NCBI GenBank assembly: GCA_015680685.1 | Contig: MNCI01010754.1 | Coordinates: forward strand, 124,001-188,000 | Direction of reading: 5' to 3' | Source: Gnetum montanum | Lineage: Eukaryota; Streptophyta; Gnetopsida; Gnetales; Gnetaceae | Length of the DNA stretch: 64,000 nt | Part shown: piece by piece, positions 36,240 through 47,063 of the stretch | Layout of the letters: every line of letters begins with the position of its first letter | Numbering within the stretch: position 1 is the first letter of the stretch | Notes under the pieces: model-generated | The model's database searches: none | The model's input: the letters and a program-made list of their open reading frames with translations, nothing else | Told to the model about the DNA's origin: nothing | Program-made: the position numbers and the translations under genes

Positions 36240-37118
36240 GAGCTCTGTGGTATCATTTTTAAGTCATGATGTCAGGACTATTCTGTGGTATCAATTTTAA
36301 GTCATGATGCCAAGACTATTTTATGGTATCAGTTTTAATTCATGATGCCAAGACTATTCTGTGGTATCAGTTTTAAGTCATGATGCCAAGACTATTTTGT
36401 GGTATCAATATTAAGTCATGATGCAAAAACTATTCCATGGTATCAGTTTTAAGTCATGATTCTAGGAGTGTTCTATGGTATCAGTTTTAATTCATGATGC
36501 CAAGACTATTCTATGGTATTAGTTTTAAGTCATGATGCTAGGACTATTCTATGGTATCAGTTTTAAGTTATGTTCGATGTGTCATTCTGTATGCCCACAA
36601 TGAAGTCATGATGCTACAACTGTTCTATGGTATCAGTTTTAAGTCATGATGCCAGAACTGTTCTGTGGTATCATTTTTAAGTGATGATGCCAAGACTGTT
36701 TTGTGTATCAGTTTTAAGTCATGATGCCAGGACTATTCTATGGTATCAGTTTTAAGTCATGATGCTAGGACTATTCTGTGGTATCAGTTTAAAGTCATGA
36801 TGCTGGGACTGTTCTGTGGTATCAATTTTAAGTCATGATGCCAAGACTATTCTGTTGTATTAGTTTTAAGTCATGATGCTAGGACTATTCTGTGGTATCA
36901 ATTTTAAGTCATGATGCTAGGACTATTCTGTGGTATCAATTTTAAGTCATGATGCCAAAACTATTCTATTATATCAATTTTAATTCATGATGCCAGGACT
37001 ATTCTGTGGTATCATTTTTAAGGCATGATGCCAAGACTATTCTGTGGTATTAGTTTTAAGTCATGATACCAGGACTGTTCTGTAGTATCAGTTTTAAGTC
37101 ATGATGCCAGGACTATTC
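36240..37118. repeat. 38-bp satellite array, about 23 units, 3' of integrase in element D
   Basis: Units such as GGTATCAGTTTTAAGTCATG followed by ATGCCAGGACTATTCTGT repeat with a regular 38-bp spacing (CATGATG at about 36268, 36302, 36340, 36378, 36416 and so on). Units differ by a few substitutions. 38 is not a multiple of 3, so it does not encode a protein repeat. One unit (36568-36604) is replaced by an integrase-derived segment. Arrays in the untranslated 3' region are known for Tat/Ogre elements. Confidence 0.95.
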
Positions 37119-37149
37119 TATAACTTAGTTTGATCATACATAGTACCAT

Positions 37150-38220
37150 TTCATGTACAGATGATTTTTGTGATTAGAAAACTCGTTCCTGTCCATGTCA
37201 GCAAGTTTGAATGCTCAATTATTGTACACCTTGGTGACCAAGTAAGGCCCTTCCCAATTGGCTAAGAATTTATCTGGATGTTCACGGGCGGCTTTAAGGA
37301 CTAAGTCTCCTTCTTTTATGGGGCGCTTGTGCAGATTTTGTTTGTGCTGTTTTCATTGTTGTTTCTGGTACCACTCGATTTGATCAAGCATTCACACACG
37401 TTCTTCCTCCACCAAATCAATATCAACAATGCACAGTTCATTGTTTTGAATTTCATCTAAAAGGCCTGAGAGAGCTATCCACAATGAGGGAACCTATAAT
37501 TCTAAAGAAAAAACAACTTCAGATCCATATACAAGGCTATATGGAGTTTTACCTGTGGATGTTCGATGTGTCATTCTGTATGCCCACAATGCGTAGACTA
37601 ATTTTTCATGCCATCATCTCTTGCTTTGATTTAGAATCTTTTTTAGCACCATGATGATAGTTTTGTTTGTAGCCTCTGCTTGACCATTGCTCTGTGGGTA
37701 GTAGGATGATGAAAATGCATGTTTAATACCTAGGCTTTCATAAAAGCTTTTAGCATCTGCACTACTGAACTATGGCCCATTGTCAGTAATGATGGTCATT
37801 GGAATACCAAACTAAGTCATGATATTTTATATTATGAAAGTGCAAATGTGTTTTGAGGTGGTCTTCCTAAGGGGGATAACTTCTACCCATTTTTTGAAGG
37901 ATGATGGAGTTATTGGTCCAATTAAATCTAATCCCCATTTTTGAAATGGCCATGTGATTTGTGTTGTGTGAAATTCATTAGGTGGCACATGTATTAAATT
38001 ACCATGCTTTTGGAAAATGTCACACATTCTAACCTTGGAGATGCAATCGTATTCCATATGTGGCCAGTAATAGCCTAAGAGCCAGGTGCAATGTGCCCTT
38101 CACAAAGTCCTTCATGCACTTGTTCTACAATTGTTTGACTATCAATGCTACTAACGCACATTAGCAAAATGCCTTCATAGGATTTATAACACAATGTGTC
38201 CCCTATTAACGCATATTGCT
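37150..38220 (-). pseudogene. Integrase of element D
   Basis: Minus-strand translation shows a zinc-binding region (EQVHEGLCEGHIAPG, then CDIFQKHGNLIHVP), the first catalytic Asp (WPFQKWGLDLIGPITPSS), the second (MTIITDNGP.FSSAD), the Glu (YYPQSNGQAEATNKTI), LWAYRMTHRTSTGKTPYSLV, and a C-terminal GPY-type block HKRPIKEGDLVLKAA, NWEGPYLVTKVYN. About a dozen residues between SS and FKKWVEVIPL seem deleted relative to the usual family spacing. TAG/TAA stops interrupt it. Confidence 0.85.
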
Positions 38221-38429
38221 AGGAGCATTTTAGCATGGCATATTTTTGAGCGTTTGTCAAGTGTTGTGGAGGCTTGCCTCTTAGAAGGTACTCTTTTATT
38301 TCATCGTACCATTTTGTTGCATGTGTTGTACTAATGGATGCTATATGCATTTCATTAAGAGTGTTAATTATAGGTTCAACACAATTTGTTATAGAGCTAG
38401 GCAACACATGGAACATTTTAGGTATCATG

Positions 38430-38870
38430 TTTAAGGCTAGTGTAGCAAGTGCATCGGCGATGGTGTTTTCACTTCTAAGGACATGCTGTATATCCACTTC
38501 TACTAATTGCCTCAGTAAATGTTTGATCAAATCACAATAGGATTGCAAATGGGAATCCTTACATGTGTAAGATTCAGTGACTTGATTAATGATTAGTTGT
38601 GAATCACCTCAAACTACAAGACGTGAGATTCCTGAAGTTAATGTTATTTGAAGACCTTGAAGAAGACCTTCGTATTCTGCCATGTTATTGGTACAAAGAA
38701 AGGTTAATTAGTAGGAAAATGGTTGGATTTCTCTAGAGGGGTGTGTTAAAATGGTTGTAGCACTTCCTCCCCAGGAGGTTGAAGCTTCATCAAAATAGAG
38801 GATTGCCTCGTAGTTATCAGGTATGGTGTTTATATTGTTAATATTCTCATCAGGGAATGTAAGGTTAACT
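38430..38870 (-). pseudogene. Second (archaeal-type) RNase H of element D
   Basis: NYEAILYFDEASTSWGGSAT, then FLCTNNMAEYEGLLQGLQIT, VV.GDSQLIINQVTES and HVLRSENTIADALATLALN show the D-E-D pattern of an additional RNase H. It lies between the connection/RNase H at about 39000 and the integrase. This extra RNase H in this place is a recognised hallmark of Tat-lineage elements and gives the best lineage evidence in the window. Confidence 0.85.
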
Positions 38871-38969
38871 ATTTCTTGATTATGAGTTGGTGAAATAGCT
38901 AATTGTGTGACTAATTCTTGACCTTTTGTGGAATATTGGGAAACATAGTGTAAGTCAAACTCTGTGATC

Positions 38970-40549
38970 ATAGCTTTTCATCTAGCTATCCTACTCAATT
39001 CGTAGATGTTTTTGGTTATAGCATTGAGTATGTTATCCTTGAAAATGATGTAAACTTGGTTGCGGAAGAGATAATGCCACCATTTCTTCAAGGAAAAAAT
39101 GAGGGCCAAGCATGATTTTTCCATGTCATTGTATCGTTGTTTATAGGAAATTAAAGCATGGATTAGGTAATACACAGGGATCTCATCTCCATCTTGACAT
39201 TTTTGACAAAGCATTGATGCAATGGAAGAATCAGAAGTTGCAAGGTAGATATAAAAGGGCTTATTTCTTTGAGGGGGGTAGACTATTGGTAGTTGAGCTA
39301 GTTCTTGTTTTATGTTCTTGAACACTTCTTGGCATTGTTCGGTCCATTGGAAATGCAAATTCTTTTGTAGTAGGTGTTGCATTGGTCTCAACTTGTCTAT
39401 CAACCTTTTGATGAAGAGTCTAATGAATTGTAGCCTACCATGAAGACCATGTTATTTGGTAAGGTTCTTTGGTGGTTGCATATTAGTTATTGCCTTAACT
39501 TTATCAGGGTCTACTTGTATTCCCATTTCAGAGACTACGAAACCAAGCATCTTGCCTATTTTGACACCAAAGACACACTTCTTTGGATTGAGTCTAAGGT
39601 CATATTTGAGACAACGTTTAAGCACTAAGTCCAAATCTTTTGCATGTTGTTCTATTATTTTAGATTTGACCATGATATTGTCAACATAATCATGGAGCAA
39701 ATTGAGCATGTAATCACTAAATATGTATGTCATTGCTCATTGATATGTAGCTCCTACGTTTTTAAGTCCAAATGACATCATAGTGTAACAGAATGTACCC
39801 CAAGGTGTCATGAAAGTTGTTCTAAGTTGATGTTCCAAATTGATTCTTATTTGGTTGTATCCTGAAAATTCATCCATAAAGGATAATAATGCGTGCCCAA
39901 TAGTTGTGTCAATAAGTTGGTCAATACTAGGTAATGAGAAATCATCCTTTATAGTGGCTGTGTTGAGAAAACGGAAGTCGATGCACATGCATATACTACC
40001 ATTCTTCTTAGGAACTACAACAATGCTTGATACCCAATCAGAATAATCAATGGCCCGAATGAAGCCGACTTGGTAGAGTTTTGTGATTTTAGCACAGACA
40101 GTGAATGCTACCTCAGATCTGACCTTTCCTGCTGTTTGTTTTACTGGTTTAATTTTTTCATCAAGGATAGTATTGTGTTGAACAATTTGGGGATCTAGTC
40201 TTGGCATGTTAATATATGACCATGAAAACACTTTTATGTTTTCTTTTAACACTTGAGTGATGTCACTTACAAGTTGTGAGTCTAGTAAGGCACTTAATTT
40301 CAATGTTCTGGCTTTGCCATTGACCATGGTAATGGGGATTTCGACTAGAGGATCTTCAGTGATATTGTCACCTTCTAGATCTAGAGTTTTAGCCATGTTT
40401 TTAGTCTAGTCTGACATTTCTTGAGTGGAGGCTATTAAATTGGTATAGGTGGATGGATTTAGATCCAAGGATTCTTGGTTGATCACTCTTTTTACCTCCC
40501 CATATGGTCGATTGAGAGACAATGTTGAGAGGATATTCTTGGTGGCCAT
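38970..40549 (-). pseudogene. Reverse transcriptase and RNase H of element D
   Basis: Starts near MATKNILSTLSLNRPYGEVK (ATG at about 40549). A 219-codon open stretch (40396-39737) holds LYQVGFIRAIDYSDWVSSIV, VVPKKNGSICMCIDFRFLN, SLPSIDQLIDTTIGHALLSF and TPWGTFCYTMMSFGLKN. The catalytic YVDD reads YVDN (DYVDNIMVKS, 39690). The thumb (LNPKKCVFGV, LGFVVSEMGIQVDPDKV) and RNase H (PFYIYLATSDSSIASMLCQK, CLALIFSLKKWWHYLF) follow. Compared with most genes here few stops remain, so RT is the best preserved part. Confidence 0.9.
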
Positions 40550-41204
40550 GTGCTTGCCCCTTCCAATTTAAAATAGGAGTGGAGTAAGAGACACCCTCTT
40601 GGAGAAGGAGTTACTAAATATAAGTGAACTATGTATTGACAAAAATTGGGAGATGTGGTAGGAGTCATGGCAGTTTAAGGCCATACTGGGCTAAGCATGA
40701 TTTATGTTGACTTGTCATTTGGACTGAGTGTATGCATCATTTTTAAGCTTTAACTTTTTTGACTTTTAAATTTTTGAGTGGACAATAATTTGATGGATAT
40801 TTTAAAGTTTTATGAATATTACGTGCATCGTTACGCATTTCTATAAGTTTATATATGTTTATTTATTTTGTTGTTGATTTTTGCATTTTTCTCCTCTTCT
40901 TCATAAGAATTTTGTTTTTTCTGGGCTTCATCTCTAGAGGCTAGAATAATGAGGAATATTGGGCAAGCACAAGGCAAGGATGACATAAACAATAAAATGC
41001 AAACATGATGAAGTAAAATTAAAATTAAAAAGAGGAGATAAATAAAATAAAATAAAATTGATAATATTAGAGGTTAGAAAAGGGAGTTTTTGGAGTACAA
41101 GCATCATTTCTATTAGCGTGAGTGCCTGGAAATTTGAACAACAGCGTGAGGTACAGAGTGTCGGCAACATGAGCTAAGGCGTTACTATCAGCGTTAACGT
41201 AAAC
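40550..41204. other. Spacer between D RT and the antisense gene
   Basis: Holds one copy of the spacer word (CAGTTTAAGGCCATACTGGG, 40671-40690). From 41110 it has AGCGTGAG words (GCGTGAGTGCC, AACAGCGTGAGG) leading up to the antisense gene's first ATG at 41205. This would be the antisense gene's promoter region. No clear TATA box was identified. Confidence 0.4.
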
Positions 41205-42647
41205 ATGGCAGTGATGAAGGACAAGGGTAGAGGAAATGCAAGCCAAGGCAAGGGAAAGAGGTAGGTAGATCTAGCATTCATGGAGAAGAGTGAAGAGCTT
41301 CTACAGCATCTCCCCCAAGCCAAGATCCCAATGTGGAAGAAGGATCTGCATAGGTAAGTTTTTTTTCTTCTAGTTTTCCTCTGACATTTTACCGATAGCG
41401 TTACTTAGAATAGAGTTTTACAACAAAAATTTTGAGGTTTTTTTAGGGGTTTTAGGATTTTTGGCATCGATGTGAGTAGTGTGAATTTAAGTTTGGAGCA
41501 TGAGTTCCAGGGATATTCAATCCTGCGTGAGCTTTTAGGGTTTCCTACTGCGTGGGTTTTGGGGTTTTCTTGGATTTTTTAGCAATGTGAGGTTTATGGG
41601 ATTTCCTGGGAATTGGGAGAAGGGGGAGTCAACATCAATTTTTTTCTTTCTTTTCAGCATCAATGTATGGAAAACAAGGTTTCAGTGCAGGGCAGCGTGG
41701 GCTGCGAACCCTCTAATCTAGAATGTGGGTTGTTAGAACCAGTCTTAGCATGAGTATAGGCCTGGAAGATCAGCATGAATCATCCATGAAGGCTTGTGTG
41801 AGTGCCTAGGGCATGAGCACCAGGGGATGTTTAGGGTACTATAAACTTTTGGGGCTTCCTGCATCATGGGGTTTATGAGCTTTCAAGCCACAGGGTTTTG
41901 GGCTTTCAAGGCTTCCTATAGCATGAGCATCCCTACCCTAGTTGGTAGCATGTGTCTTAATAGTGAGACTGCAAATTTTCAGTTTTTTGCTGGGCAGTGT
42001 GACTACAAATTTTTAGTTTTTGCAGGGCAGTGTGACAACAAAATTTTGGAATTTTTGGGTAGGGAATGACCCAGCGTGAGTCTGCTGGAAAAGCCCATTT
42101 TCTTTTCTATTTCTCTATTGAATGATTGCCAGTTTCCTGGGCAGTGTGAGCACATGGCAAGGGTTCTAGGATAAGTGGCAGGTTCTCAGCATGAGCTGGG
42201 ATGTGAAAAAACAATTGAGAGCACTAGGGAGAGAGTACTGGGGAGACAGGCAATGTGATTTTTCCAAACAGGCCCAACATGAGCTCCCCTAGTGTGAGTC
42301 ACCTGGGAAGCAAGCAGGTCCAACGTTAGTTGAAAACATGAAGACCTTCATTTCCTGGGACATTCATTACTTGCTAGTTTCATATTTATACTATTTATTT
42401 TTTTTTCTTGGGACAGATGATTTAAACCTTGCTTTAATGAATGTTCACACTCTGTACTTTTGTGTGGACTTACTATGAAATGGATTTCAATGTACCCTAG
42501 TGAGCGTCAGATACACTAAATAGATATTGGTGTCCTTGTCTCATGGGGTGCAATATTTTTTTATGTGATTTTTGGTTTTATGTGATGTTTAGCTATTTTT
42601 AGTACTTCGATTTTTTTTTACTTACCCAATGTTTCGGTTGTATGCAG

Positions 42648-43097
42648 GGGACCTAAATCTTCTCTCCTTGTCATTGAGCTTGTTGGTATACTTGCCTGGT
42701 TTGGCCCCTTTGGGCCAGACACACCTCCCTATGACATGCAAATCAAGCCCCATGTGATATGGTTCTGTCCCAGTGTTAGTTCATTTTTTTCATTTATCCT
42801 GCAAAACTTTAATGTGGTTATATGGTATCGCTTAAGTGAATAGATGGATCATGATATTATTGAGACCATGTTGCTCGAGTCTACACAAGACATACTTGCC
42901 TTTATCACTGATATCGATGAGGGACTTTTTAGAGTTGAGGGAGGCCCTACTGAGGGTCCTAGATCTACTTGTCTCTTAACTTGTGTGTCGGAGCTACCTG
43001 CCTATACTCATTACAATAGCAACAACATAGTTTTCTTAGCCCTCCGTGTGCATACTTTATTTCAGAACCCACCAGGGATAGTATATAAAGTGGACAA
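42648..43097 (+). pseudogene. FCP1/NIF-like HAD domain exon of the D antisense gene
   Basis: 450 bp in one frame with a single TAG. KSSLLVIELVGILAWF sits where HAD motif I (a D-x-D-type loop in FCP1-like phosphatases) is expected, but with Glu in place of the first Asp. FFSFILQNFNVVIWYRLS matches the 'FL.F....F.V.IW(S/T)S' region. THYNSNNIVFLALRVHTLF then QNPPGIVYKVDK matches the motif III region 'N.LL.DDSP....NPP....', with the two Asp replaced by Ala-Leu. The fold call rests on my memory of the family. If right, the domain is catalytically dead. Confidence 0.55.
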
Positions 43098-44599
43098 GTA
43101 TGCTTTCTTGAGTCTTATTTTACATTTTTAATTCCCCTTTTGAATTTTATGTCATCATCTAAATGTAAATGTTGTTTTCCTATGCAAGCCATATTTTAAT
43201 GAGAATGGAATGTGTGATGACGGTGATGGGCTTACTTTAGCGTGCACAACACTAAAGACATTCATGGTTGGCCCTATTCTTCATGCCACGGTACTAGACC
43301 AAATAAAAGTGGCTATTGTGGACTACCATAAGCAATTCTCAAGAGCGTTTGAGCACTACCAAGTGTGTGGTTGGTTACATAAGGATTGATCTTCTAATGG
43401 GCCAGTTTTTCCTCAAAGCATTGATCCTACACCCACCTCGCCTACACCAGTCACAGATGGTAAGTAACCACACCTTAGACTCCATTTTCCTTTTTTGTTG
43501 CATCATTTTTTTTTCATGTTCTTTTTCTAACTTTTCGCTCTATGTTTTTATTTTATGGCAACCATCCCCTCGAAGAAGTTACCATTACAACAGGGTGCAC
43601 TGAGGCCACACTTTTTATGAAGTATGGGGAGGTAGTGCAATCACAAAAATGGTTACAGAAGCAAGCTTCTGATTTGATCATCAGTTGCCTTACCCAGGTA
43701 GGTTTGATGGACTTGTTTACAGCCTTGACTCCTAGCATTCTGATTGCTGAGATGGATACCATTGTTGACTCTTTGAGTGGTGATGCTTCTCGTTTTACCA
43801 CATAGGTTCAAGGAGTGAATGGTGCCACGGTAGCCATAGATAGAGCAACCAAAGATGAACAGGTCATTAGGGAACTTGAGCAATGGTTAGGCATGCCTCG
43901 GGGTCCTAAGGGATTTACTATGCAAGAGGATACCTAATCAATGGAGGTGAACTTCCTGTATCCTTTCTTTTGGGCATGGGCATTCCCCAAATCTCTTTCA
44001 CAAGGAAGAAACCTTGGGATTGAGTCTACACATGTGATACATGTAGTTTTAGAGATAGTCATGCAATACAATTGGGAAAAAATTTTGGGATCTGGCCTTT
44101 GTGGGGAGATCATCAGGTTATGTTTAAGCATCCATGCAAAATCCCACTTCACATTTTCCTTCTTTGTGGGGTACCTACGTAGGTTCACTAAATGCCTAGT
44201 AGTTCATGAGTATAATTGCTACATTTTGAGAGATCTTTGCAACTATCCCCCCCCAAGATTCACCATTTGTATAGCACAACTAGATCCTAGGGCCCACCGA
44301 AAGACATTGAGGAGTCAGTCTTAGTCACAAATGGGGGTGCAGCTAGCTGTTCCCATCATTCCCATGATAGCTTGGGTTTGGAACCGCTTAGTGTTGGCAC
44401 ATTTGGCCATTTCATGAAGCAGACTTAAACTAGTTGAGAATTTGTGAAGAAGTAGCTTAATTTTCAGCTAGTGAGAAAGAGAATAAGTGCACAAAAGACA
44501 TTCTCATATTTAAAAATATGAGAAAAGCTTACATAGCCCTGGTTGATAAATATAGAATCACTTTATAATTCACTGAGGTCTGGGCAGGGTGAAGTTATT

Positions 44600-45690
44600 T
44601 GTAAAATTTAAGAATATATTTCTCTATAAGTAAAATGTTTTTCTCTGAAAGGAAAAAGTGAAATGCTACAAAATGAAGGAGATGCTCTGTATTATTGTAA
44701 GAGACCAGGGTAGTAGAGAAACCCATTATCCCACAGGACAGTTTCAAGCAATGTACTCTGCAGAAATAAACATTCATGTAGAAAGATAGAAACAGGTTCC
44801 CCCAGCACTTTGCCACTGGAATCCCCATTCTCTGTGACCATTGTTGTACCAAAAAATATAGGAAAATAAAAAAAAAAATCTGCAATGACAAGAAACCAGA
44901 GAGGGCCTCCAAAACGACACTGAACAAAGCACAGAAACAGTTGCTGAATACTTGCAGAAACAGGGTTAAACACAAAAGGAAAAATGTAGTATCAATGGTA
45001 ACAAAAACGCAGTGATGCTTGCTGCTGAAATTGACCAAGAAAACACCAGAAATCACTCCATATTCTATTTGCAATTTCGTCAAACACTTGCCATGGAGGG
45101 TTTCTTTGTTCTATTTTCATATTAAGCTTAATTTCCTGAACAAAGACTACAGAAAATGAATAAAGCAGGGCTAGAACGCAGCCGATTGCTACGCCTATGC
45201 CTTTGCCTGCAACTCCGGATAGTTATGAGCAAAAATTGCAAAACAAAAATACGAATGCATCGGACTTGGACGCTGTCCACGAATAAGGGCAAGACACCAT
45301 TGCTAAAGGTTCTCAGATTCAAGTCAGTGCACCGTTGATATGAGCAAGTTAGTAACTATGCCAAGCTCCGTGAAAAAGTTGTTCCAACTGCAATCGCGTT
45401 TGTGGGGGTTCAATAGTTGACACACAGCCATGGCGGATGCAGAAGACGTGGAGAAGGTGGCAGCAAAGCAGCGGCATGGTTTGGGCGATGTCAGCAACAA
45501 ACCAATGGCGGTAATCGCGACCTTGGGCCAATCCGATGCAAAGCGGTGGAAGAGAAATAACGGACGGAGCAGTTCGGTAGCGGTGGCACACAAATCGCGG
45601 GAGGGAGCACGCACAGAAGGAGCAAGCAAAGCAACGCGGTTAACCACGTTACAAAACATTTACATTTGCAATATACTCACCCTCCCATAA
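44600..45690 (-). pseudogene. Captured unknown gene fragment(s) in insertion 2
   Basis: A minus-strand open stretch (45659-45324) reads MFCNVVNRVALLAPSVRAPS and onwards, with AMAVCQLLNPHKRDCSWNNF. Downstream a hydrophobic helix GVAIGCVLALLYSFSVVFVQ followed by basic residues (EIKLNMKIEQRNPPW) looks like a transmembrane segment. No family recognised. The block 45170-45640 is notably CpG-rich (GCGATGTCAGC, GTAATCGCGACC) compared with its surroundings, as expected of a piece copied from an unmethylated gene. Confidence 0.4.
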
Positions 45691-46787
45691 AGTTAACGTA
45701 TTCGCTATCCTATGAAGTTAATTTTATAACTTATTATATTTCTAAAAAAACAACAACAAAAATGTAGCCTTAAAGATAATATTGATAATCAGCATGAGTT
45801 TATTATCATTAGAAGAAAATGCTGAAAGAAGATTAAAGAATGAATGTTCGCTTTGGCAAATATGATATTTGCATTGACAACTGAATGTGAAGGCGGCATA
45901 AACTTATCCAAAGCTTATGAAGATGGATGATGAAATGAGCAACAACTCCATGGCTCCTATGATAGTTACAATTATAATATTTTATCATGAAGACACTTGT
46001 CAACTGTAGCATTTTTATCTCTTTTATGGTTGAAACCACCTAAAATTATTGTAACTTACCTAACTTGTTGGGCAAGTAACCTCCTAACTTGTTGGCCAAG
46101 TAATCTCCCAATTGGTTAGTCCAATTACTTGGGAGAAAAGTTAGGTGAGATATTTTTAAAATTGTAACTTCCCTACCTACCTTGGAATCCTGTAAATGGA
46201 CTTCAAGGGTCAAGAAAAAGGAGAAAGGAAGGGGAAGCATTACCATCACACTTGGAAGATTTGTAAAGAAGATGGCTTGCAAGATGATTTGCTAGAATAA
46301 AGATTTCAACTTCTTTGTCATGGTCCTGTGAGTTATCCATTTCATTTATTGTTTTGTTTAAATGGCTTAGCTAGTGGTTTAGATAGTATCATCCTTGGCA
46401 AGTAATTTTGGGATTTTTAGATTGCTCTTATTGTTCTTGTTGCCCGATAGAAATTTCTGTTAAAATTTTTCCATAGAAGCGCTAGTGAATAAAATTCTTA
46501 AGAGAATTTTAGTAGTAAAGTTCATTATTGTGCAACGTTTGGGAACTGCTATTAGGTTGTTGAAAGAGAGCCTCTGTTTGTAGTCACGCTGTGGAACAAT
46601 CTAGTAGTCAAGAGGGTTTAGAAAATCTTTGGTATTTTGATGGGACCAGAATAGCTTCTTTATCTTTGAAGTGATTTTTCGTGTTATTTCAATCAGAAAT
46701 TGTCAAGTCTTTTAAAGGTTCTGTTTGAATTCCATCGTTGGCATCTATTGTCTAGTCAAAGTGGAGTCTCGTACGTGGTAGTTTACG

Positions 46788-47063
46788 NNNNNNNNNNNNN
46801 NNNNNNNNNNNNNNNNNNNNNNNNNNNNNNNNNNNNNNNNNNNNNNNNNNNNNNNNNNNNNNNNNNNNNNNNNNNNNNNNNNNNNNNNNNNNNNNNNNNN
46901 NNNNNNNNNNNNNNNNNNNNNNNNNNNNNNNNNNNNNNNNNNNNNNNNNNNNNNNNNNNNNNNNNNNNNNNNNNNNNNNNNNNNNNNNNNNNNNNNNNNN
47001 NNNNNNNNNNNNNNNNNNNNNNNNNNNNNNNNNNNNNNNNNNNNNNNNNNNNNNNNNNNNNNN
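46788..47063. other. Assembly gap (276 N)
   Basis: Run of N inside insertion 2. Flanks are GTAGTTTACG and TCACATTTCATACAACC, which match 31909-31918 and about 32348-32364 in insertion 1. The matching stretch in insertion 1 is about 430 bp, so the true gap may be longer than written. Peptides called across it are artefacts. Confidence 0.95.

Noticed and set aside
36240-37118. CRISPR-like array
   Set aside because: Units are contiguous with no unique spacers and lie in a plant retrotransposon.
44392-45970. Insertion 2 as a full LTR element with two LTRs
   Set aside because: Only one copy of the promoter/R/U5 block lies between the target duplications, and no primer-binding site is visible.
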